Assembly: GCA_030706285.1 (NCBI GenBank)
Contig: JAUZOU010000055.1
Span: 1-11,713, forward strand
DNA: 11,713 nt
Direction of reading: 5' to 3'
DNA from: Bacteroidota bacterium
GTDB lineage: Bacteria > Bacteroidota > Bacteroidia > Bacteroidales > UBA1402
The notes under the pieces were generated by a model. It saw only the letters and a program-made list of their open reading frames with translations, had not been told where the DNA came from and did no database searches. A program made the position numbers and the translations under genes. Positions 6,945 through 11,713 of the stretch are shown piece after piece (within the stretch, counting starts at the first letter, position 1; each line of letters opens with the position of its first letter).

Positions 6945-6975
6945 ATTTGCTGGGACATTTTCTTGTATGTTTTAT

Positions 6976-7008
6976 AGTCACCTCTCTGATTTTTTTGGAG
7001 AGGTGACT
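6976..7008. terminator. Strong hairpin at the end of cas6, possible bidirectional terminator
   Basis: AGTCACCTCTC (6976-6986) pairs perfectly over 11 bp with GAGAGGTGACT (6998-7008) around an 11-base loop. It overlaps the last codons and stop of cas6. On the plus strand it is followed by TGTTTGTACTCTTCT, moderately T-rich, so it could end the crRNA-like transcript at about 170 nt. On the minus strand the following CTATAAAACATAC has no T-run, so there it is more likely a 3'-stabilising or attenuating hairpin between cas6 and cas8. Confidence 0.5.
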
Positions 7009-7904
7009 TGTTTGTACTCTTCTACCATACCAAACCCCATACTTCCAGCCTTGCCGATGCCTGTCTCGTTCATAATCCGCATAAGCTCAGCAGGAAGGCT
7101 GATGCGGAAGTGAGTCTGGTAACCGATTATATAGGTTTGCTGGGGGGTGCCGGCTTTGATGGTTATTTTCTTGCGTTTGGGAGGAGAAAGAATCTCAAAC
7201 GATGTTCCGGGAATAGCTTGGTTTTCATTGTCCGGCTCTGAGGTACGATCTGTTTGCTTGTCTATAGAAGTGTAAACCGTTGCATCTTTTGAAATGCTTC
7301 CGTTATAAAGCGATTGCGGATCGGTATTATTTTCCGGAGTAATCTCAAACGGCTTTCCGTAAAATGCTTGGTATTTCGCACAAAGGTTTTCATAAATCAT
7401 TCGGGCGGTGTCAGGGGCATCCGGAGATAGGTAGGTGGGTTTGCCATTGGGCAGATGTCCGGACAAGACCATTGGGGAGAGGGTGCGGAATGTCATGGAG
7501 GGTTCGAAGGTGGGTGGCTCGATTAATTCGATGCTTTGAACGTGGCATTGTACTTGACTGTGGCGGTCGCCTAATACGAACGACTGGGAGGAGAAAAGGC
7601 CTTTGATGAATTCTTCGGTGGCACGTTCTGGTAAGAATGACAAATATAGTTGAGCCTGATCGGACAGCAAAATTAGCCGGTCACCATCCATCTGGAGTTT
7701 GGGAATCTGAAGATTGGAAAAGGTAAACAATTTGAATTGTTTTTGGTCTTTGATATAGCCGTTCTGATGCAACCACTCTGAATAGGCGGTATCGCCGTGG
7801 GCGAGGGTGTGGTAGATCCAGCCGGATAGTTCGTATTGGTAGTTGGCGGGGAGGGTGTTGCCAAAGGGGTTGAAATCAAAGATTAAATTAAGTTTGAAGC
7901 GCAT
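6978..7904 (-). CDS. cas6: Cas6 crRNA-processing endoribonuclease
   Basis: 308 residues, somewhat long for Cas6. The N-terminal RAMP domain runs from MRFKLNLIF to about residue 130. The C-terminal glycine-rich loop TGIGKAGSMGFGMVE (281-295) is the family signature. Y31, H46 and K52 fall at the same numbers as the Tyr31-His46-Lys52 active site described for Pyrococcus furiosus Cas6, so the catalytic triad seems intact. Cas6 cuts repeat RNA to leave the 8-nt handle and often stays in Cascade. Residues about 192-242 form a polar, low-complexity insert (TDRTSEPDNENQ), probably a flexible loop. The ATG at 7904 is the first in frame after a TAA. cas6 stands 245 bp from cas8 and is richer in GC (24-34 of 60 in sampled lines). 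Confidence 0.92.
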   Translation of the reverse strand: MRFKLNLIFDFNPFGNTLPANYQYELSGWIYHTLAHGDTAYSEWLHQNGYIKDQKQFKLFTFSNLQIPKLQMDGDRLILLSDQAQLYLSFLPERATEEFIKGLFSSQSFVLGDRHSQVQCHVQSIELIEPPTFEPSMTFRTLSPMVLSGHLPNGKPTYLSPDAPDTARMIYENLCAKYQAFYGKPFEITPENNTDPQSLYNGSISKDATVYTSIDKQTDRTSEPDNENQAIPGTSFEILSPPKRKKITIKAGTPQQTYIIGYQTHFRISLPAELMRIMNETGIGKAGSMGFGMVEEYKQVTSPKKSER

Positions 7905-8250
7905 AGGGAATGGTTGGGTATGAGTTTTTTATGGGGCTTGAAGGTTAGTTGTTTATCCGGGCTCAGCTTGTGTTCCGGGGTGGCTCTTATGGTTTGAGCT
8001 TGTTGGGGAAAGTGCTTGGCTGAGGCTGTTGTTAGATATCTATCATGGATAGATTAAGCTGGTACTAATATATACATATTTTGAGATAAATAATTGATGG
8101 TTTGGATATTTTTGATAAAAATTTTAGGAACAGATATCTATGTGGCTTGCAGGCAAGGATTGATCAATAGTTCGGAAACTGGCTGCTCAATAATTTTGCT
8201 GGTAATTAATCAGGCTATAAAGGGTCGGATGAGGATAAAATCTGATGTAT
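7905..8250. other. Non-coding gap upstream of the cas operon
   Basis: 346 bp between the DUF1848 gene and cas6 with no credible gene. It should contain the cas6 promoter, but I find no TAnnTTTG box on the minus strand. A TATTTTTG box on the plus strand (about 8105-8112) has no gene behind it. The segment nearest cas6 is GC-rich; 8040-8130 is AT-rich and more promoter-like. The ten bases AGATATCTAT occur twice (8034-8043 and 8132-8141), and a palindrome overlaps the first copy. No CRISPR repeat or tRNA end is seen. Confidence 0.5.
8038..8054. promoter_or_regulatory. Perfect 17-bp operator-like palindrome upstream of cas6
   Basis: ATCTATC-ATG-GATAGAT: 7-bp arms with a 3-base centre, 134 bp upstream of the cas6 start in the AT-rich part of the gap. 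Arm length and spacing match the core of the palindrome at 6893-6911 in geometry but not in sequence. A regulator binding site for the cas operon is plausible; which protein would bind is unknown. Confidence 0.4.
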
Positions 8251-9387
8251 TCAATCTGTTTCGCCCGTCATTGTCTCAGCGGTTGGGTTGGACAGATGGA
8301 GGTGCCAGTTTTTGAGGACGGTGTTGGTTGAGGCATTGGCGTAGCAGTAGATGCACAGGTGGGGACAGGTGTGGTAGGCGCCGATGTCTTTGCTGACGAG
8401 GCATCCGCAATTGGGGCGTTGGCCTTTGTCTTTCAGTGATTTTGCTTTCGATGGTTGAATGGTGGGATACTGGAACCCGGTAGGTTGATAAAACGTTGCA
8501 GGGTGATGGGGACTGGCAGTAGAACAGACCTCTATAGAATCATGGGATTCGGCCGGGAGATAACGTGACTCGGCAGCCGGAAACAGACCTGGTTGCGCAA
8601 AAGAAATCCCCAGAAAGTCCATCAGTTTTTTGTCGGAAGGAAAGAGTCTGGCAATCAGATCGTCATCGATGCATTTGTTGTGTTTGATGCCGTAGGCTGA
8701 CAGATCGAGGGGCTCGGCACAGGTGGCGATTGTAAATCCCCATTTTGCGTTCAGTTGTTGAAGTCCGAGGGCCAGTTTAAGCATGGATGGTTCGTCGAAT
8801 TCAAGGTAGTCGACCGATTGGTTTGTCAGATTTGTCCGGACGTGTTTATAGGGCGCGATGTCAGCGAAACTGATGACCAGTTTTTGAGTATGACCTTTCA
8901 ACTGGTCTCCGGTCGTTTCGATTTTCCGGAGTAATTCGTCGACGCCCATCTGCTTGGTAAGGATCAGCGGATCGAACCGCCAGATGACTTTGGATGGTCC
9001 GATTCGTTCTGACAATTCAATGAAGGTATCAATGCGGGCCTGAACGTCAGGTACGTTCGGTTCCAGGCGTTCGTGATCGTAGTCATTTAGCGTAAACTGG
9101 AAATAATAGTTGGGCATTCGTTCGTCAAGATAGGGCAGATACGGAAAGAGGGGCCGTGGATTTTTTGACCAGAAGACGATTAGCCGGGTTTGTTGGAACG
9201 AAATGTAGCTGGATGCCCCGTTAAACGGATTTTTCCATTTCAGGTAGCCGGTTTTTAGGCGGTGTATGAACCAATCGGCATAAAAAGCCGGAATGTCGGT
9301 TGCCCGGCTGGCTGAAACGATAACGGGAGCCAGGGCGCGAGCCGGCTTCCCGTCGTCAAGGTTGATCGTTGCGGTATCCCATTGCAT
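8251..9387 (-). CDS. DUF1848 family protein with radical-SAM-like cysteine cluster
   Basis: 378 residues. The N-terminal part begins with ALAPVIVSASRATDIPAFYADWF, typical of DUF1848, and continues with FWSKNPRPL (72-80) and WRFDPLIL (136-143). The C-terminus carries NCGCLVSKDIGAYHTCPHLC then IYCYAN. Here C341-x3-C345-x2-C348 has the spacing of the radical-SAM 4Fe-4S motif, and C327 and C329 are extra. The family is uncharacterised; its cysteine cluster is known to resemble that of radical SAM enzymes, though placed at the wrong end of the chain. Residues about 266-318 are a Pro/Ser-rich linker that looks poorly conserved. It starts 24 bp after the hydrolase stop, so the two may be co-transcribed. 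No link to CRISPR function is apparent. Confidence 0.88.
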   Translation of the reverse strand: MQWDTATINLDDGKPARALAPVIVSASRATDIPAFYADWFIHRLKTGYLKWKNPFNGASSYISFQQTRLIVFWSKNPRPLFPYLPYLDERMPNYYFQFTLNDYDHERLEPNVPDVQARIDTFIELSERIGPSKVIWRFDPLILTKQMGVDELLRKIETTGDQLKGHTQKLVISFADIAPYKHVRTNLTNQSVDYLEFDEPSMLKLALGLQQLNAKWGFTIATCAEPLDLSAYGIKHNKCIDDDLIARLFPSDKKLMDFLGISFAQPGLFPAAESRYLPAESHDSIEVCSTASPHHPATFYQPTGFQYPTIQPSKAKSLKDKGQRPNCGCLVSKDIGAYHTCPHLCIYCYANASTNTVLKNWHLHLSNPTAETMTGETD

Positions 9388-9411
9388 AAGAATTGTCTAA
9401 CTGGTGGAACG

Positions 9412-10233
9412 TCAAAAAAAAGCATCCACACACCGGTTGAAATCGGCGGCATGTTCGCGCAAGGTGGCATGTCCGGAGTTTGGAACGATCCAGAGAGCGG
9501 CCTGGGGAATTGACTGATAAATCAAAACCGTGTGTTCGATTTTGATCAGATCGTGGTCTCCGCCGATGATCAGCGCCGGGCAGCGGATGGATTGGAGGGA
9601 AGACAACGGAATCGCCGGCTGGAACCAATCCAGTGTCAGAAGCTTCCAATGGCGTTTTTCGTCTGGGGTCATGGCCGTTTTTTGTCGAGAGGCTTCGTAG
9701 TCTCTTTTTTCGTCGGTCCAGGAAGAAGGAATAATGGCTTGGCCTGTCGAATCGGGACAGATATCGGCTCCGGTGGCAGCAAACCGGATTACGTTGTCCG
9801 GATGGCGGATGGCCATTTCGATGGCAACAATGCCTCCGTCGCTCCAGCCGATTACGTAGGCGGAGTCAATGTTCAGCTGATGCAATAAAGCGGCTTCATC
9901 ATCGGCCATCATCTCAAACGAAAGCGAATCACCGGGATCGACCGATTTGCCCTGGGCACGGCTGTCGGCAGCAATGACCCGGTATTTACGGGCAAAATAG
10001 GGGATGTTTTGGTCAAAGGCTGCGATGGAGCCTCCGTTACCATGGATCAGCAACAATGGTTTGCCTGCTCCGTATTCTTCCACGTACATGTTAAACCCTC
10101 TGATTTTGTAAAAATGCCCTGCCTGTGGGTTGTTGCCGTACGGGATGGCGGATTTGACGGCAGCATTGTTGTTGATTTGCCCGAATCCGCTCACGGAAAT
10201 GAGGCATGTCACGATAAAACAAGCTAATTTCAT
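9412..10233 (-). CDS. Secreted alpha/beta-hydrolase
   Basis: 273 residues starting with a probable Sec signal peptide (MKLACFIVTCLISVSGFGQ), so the enzyme is likely periplasmic or secreted. The fold is shown by the oxyanion loop LLIHGNGGS (61-69), the nucleophile elbow GWSDGG with S131, the acid D228 in IIGGDHDLI (222-230) and the histidine H255 in NSGHATL. The triad is complete. The sequence resembles the broad esterase/lipase-like group of the superfamily; the substrate cannot be read from it. It lies 76 bp after the efflux adaptor gene and 24 bp before the DUF1848 gene. Sampled GC is high (36 of 60), consistent with host chromosome. Confidence 0.88.
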   Translation of the reverse strand: MKLACFIVTCLISVSGFGQINNNAAVKSAIPYGNNPQAGHFYKIRGFNMYVEEYGAGKPLLLIHGNGGSIAAFDQNIPYFARKYRVIAADSRAQGKSVDPGDSLSFEMMADDEAALLHQLNIDSAYVIGWSDGGIVAIEMAIRHPDNVIRFAATGADICPDSTGQAIIPSSWTDEKRDYEASRQKTAMTPDEKRHWKLLTLDWFQPAIPLSSLQSIRCPALIIGGDHDLIKIEHTVLIYQSIPQAALWIVPNSGHATLREHAADFNRCVDAFF

Positions 10234-10309
10234 TTGCGTAACGATTAGACTGTCTTATTTAAAAACGGTTGATCTTGATAGAAATTGTCTGGTTGATGTT
10301 CCAAGGGCG

Positions 10310-11491
10310 TCAGCAGCTCATTTCACCGGCGTTCTTTTTGGCGGCGAGTAGGTTATAGGCACCTTTGATGACGACTTGGCTTGCCTGGGTGTCAAAGGAC
10401 GGCGGTAGGATGACCTGGGTGTAGCCGTTGTCCGAAAGGCCTTTTTCCACTTCGATCATGCGGTATTCGGTGACGGGTTTGCCTTTTTCCTGCTTATGTT
10501 TGCTGACGATGAAAATGTAGTTTTTGTCGTCGAAGCTAACGATGGCGTCGGAAGGCAGGGCGGTGACTTTGCTGGTGGCCGATTCGATCAGGGCGTTGAC
10601 GTACATGCCTGGCAGGATGTTCTTGCATTTGCTTGAAATTCTGGCATAAACCTTGTAGGTCTTGTCTTCCCCGATGGATTTGCCGGTCTGGTAAATCAAT
10701 GCCTCATGCTGTTCCGTCTCATTGTTGATGAAAAAATGGATGGACTGACCGTTCGAGACTTTGTCGGCGTCTTTGTCGAAAAGTGTCAGTTCCAGGAACA
10801 GGTCGTTGCTGTTAACGATTTCGAACAGGATATCTGACGGAGCGACGTATTTTCCCAGGTTGATGTTGACGGTCTTGACAAATCCGGAGATGGGAGAGAC
10901 GATATTGACCGAACTCCGGATGTTGTTGGCTGTCAGGCGGGCCGGATTGATGCCGATCATCTGCAGTTTTTGCCGGTAGGCCTGTTTCTGCGCCTGGAGT
11001 GTCTTGTATTCGGAGGTGATCTGTTGCAGGTTTTTCTGAGACGTGACATCGTTTTTGTACAATTCGTGTTGCCGTCTGTAATCGGCTGCCACGAATTCCA
11101 GTTTGTCCTTGGCTTCCAGGTAGCTTTGCTGGATGTCGACAAAATCCTGGTTTTCCACGACTGCCAGCACCTGGCCTTTCCGGACGGCATTACCGGGTAT
11201 CAGATACGATTTTTTGATGAATCCACCCATGGGCACACAGACGGAAGCCTGGCTTTGGGGGGAGGCGCAGACGGTACCGCTGACTTTCAACGTACGGCTG
11301 AGGCTGCGTTTTTCAATGGAGCCGGTTTGAATGCCGGCCACGTTGATTTGATCCTGCCGGAGTTCGACGATGTCCTCCGGCAGTGTTTCTTCCTGTTCCG
11401 TTTCAGGGGCGGTTTTCGACGTCCCTTTGCAGGAAGGGAACAAAAGAACGGTAGCTATGGCCACTAGGGCCGTTATATGGATTTTCTTCAT
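10310..11491 (-). CDS. Efflux RND transporter periplasmic adaptor, lipoprotein (CzcB/CusB-like)
   Basis: 393 residues from ATG 11491; the frame stays open upstream but overlaps the efflux gene before it. The lipobox LFPSC puts the lipidated cysteine at C21, anchoring the protein in a membrane on the periplasmic side. Domains in order: the opening LSRTLKVSGTV (64-74) and first barrel-sandwich half (about 80-117), a coiled-coil hairpin (about 118-185), the second half VSPISGFVKTVNINLGKYV (198-216), a beta-barrel (about 231-305) and a membrane-proximal domain to about 380. It links an inner-membrane RND pump to an outer-membrane channel. Metal export is suggested by family resemblance, but the His-rich tail seen in many metal adaptors is absent; the tail reads AGEMSC. 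The gene starts four bases after the preceding efflux gene, in one operon. Confidence 0.92.
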   Translation of the reverse strand: MKKIHITALVAIATVLLFPSCKGTSKTAPETEQEETLPEDIVELRQDQINVAGIQTGSIEKRSLSRTLKVSGTVCASPQSQASVCVPMGGFIKKSYLIPGNAVRKGQVLAVVENQDFVDIQQSYLEAKDKLEFVAADYRRQHELYKNDVTSQKNLQQITSEYKTLQAQKQAYRQKLQMIGINPARLTANNIRSSVNIVSPISGFVKTVNINLGKYVAPSDILFEIVNSNDLFLELTLFDKDADKVSNGQSIHFFINNETEQHEALIYQTGKSIGEDKTYKVYARISSKCKNILPGMYVNALIESATSKVTALPSDAIVSFDDKNYIFIVSKHKQEKGKPVTEYRMIEVEKGLSDNGYTQVILPPSFDTQASQVVIKGAYNLLAAKKNAGEMSC

Positions 11492-11495
11492 TGTC

Positions 11496-11713
11496 TTAAT
11501 AGATTTTTCCGGTGAGGTGTTCGATGGCAACAACGGTTTGGTTGTAGCGGGCAAGCACATCAAGGTATTGTTGTTTGATGGAGAGGGCATGAGTGAGGTT
11601 TTGGATGTAATCGAGGTAATCCATGGCTCCGGCTTTATAACTGAGGGTGGATTGCTCGATGATGATCGTTGCTTCCGGAATGGCCTGCTTCTCATAATAG
11701 GCCAGACTTTTAT
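11496..11713 (-). CDS. TolC-type outer-membrane efflux component, C-terminal 71 residues
   Basis: A partial frame from the window edge to TAA at 11498-11496. It begins KSLAYYEKQAIPEATIIIEQ and ends VVAIEHLTGKIY. The helical pattern with YKAGAMDYLDYIQ and ALSIKQQYLDVLARYNQ is typical of the last periplasmic helix of TolC/CzcC-type proteins. In Bacteroidota such a domain can be a separate gene or fused to the C-terminus of a CzcA/CusA pump; the visible part cannot tell which. Four bases separate it from the adaptor, so the pump components form one operon. The rest lies outside the window. Confidence 0.88.
   Translation of the reverse strand, partial: KSLAYYEKQAIPEATIIIEQSTLSYKAGAMDYLDYIQNLTHALSIKQQYLDVLARYNQTVVAIEHLTGKIY

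Noticed and set aside
6932..7006. Plus-strand 24-codon hydrophobic frame starting at a GTG inside the second degenerate repeat
   Set aside because: It needs a GTG start within the repeat, runs through the cas6 3' end hairpin in antisense, and has no independent support; AT-rich DNA readily gives hydrophobic frames.
8094..8315. Plus-strand 73-codon frame upstream of cas6
   Set aside because: Its last third is antisense to the DUF1848 gene, it shows no recognisable domain, and its sequence looks like translated intergenic DNA.
9532..9888. Plus-strand 118-codon frame inside the alpha/beta-hydrolase gene
   Set aside because: Antisense shadow of a gene with a complete catalytic triad; no domain of its own.
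10970..11467. Plus-strand 165-codon frame across the efflux adaptor
   Set aside because: Antisense shadow of a well-supported lipoprotein adaptor; hydrophobic content reflects the complementary codons.
11492..11695. N-terminal extension of the efflux adaptor frame
   Set aside because: The extension overlaps the TolC-type gene in another frame and reads as Ser/Pro-rich shadow sequence; the lipoprotein signal starts at ATG 11491.

Overview
This window most likely comes from a Bacteroidota genome, probably Bacteroidales. The efflux adaptor is a CzcB/CusB-like lipoprotein, genes lack clear Shine-Dalgarno sequences, and a TAnnTTTG-type promoter box is visible. These clues are indirect and no species can be named. 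All confident genes lie on the minus strand, so transcription order runs from high to low coordinates.

Region 1 (about 8251-11713) is ordinary chromosome of higher GC. It holds the 3' end of a TolC-type outer-membrane efflux component, a lipoprotein RND adaptor four bases behind it, a secreted alpha/beta hydrolase, and a DUF1848 protein with a C-terminal CX3CX2C cysteine cluster. A 346-bp non-coding gap (7905-8250) follows, carrying a perfect operator-like palindrome.

Region 2 (1-7904) is a type I-B CRISPR-cas locus: cas6, cas8b1/cst1, cas7/cst2, cas5, cas3, an orphan HigA-like regulator, cas4 and the first codons of cas1. cas2 and the main CRISPR array, if present, lie beyond the left edge. 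cas8 to cas3 are tightly packed (11-bp gap, 1-bp overlap, 4-bp overlap). Cas6 would process crRNA, Cas8-Cas7-Cas5 would form Cascade, Cas3 would be the recruited nuclease-helicase, and Cas4-Cas1 belong to spacer acquisition. The block from the 3' end of cas6 to just upstream of cas4 is visibly more AT-rich than cas6 and cas4, suggesting that the effector cassette was exchanged as a module.

The most interesting part is the 245-bp cas6-cas8 intergenic region. On the strand opposite the operon it holds two degenerate CRISPR repeats, both ending in ATTGAAA(C/T), around a 41-nt spacer-like segment. A TAnnTTTG box lies just upstream, a strong hairpin downstream, and a tiny very hydrophobic ORF ends a few bases before the first repeat. 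This resembles the CreT-CreA (CRISPR-regulated toxin-antitoxin) arrangement known from the cas6-cas8 gap of haloarchaeal type I-B loci. It is the best candidate here for an undescribed system. The repeat pair is seen directly; the toxin and its regulation are inferred.
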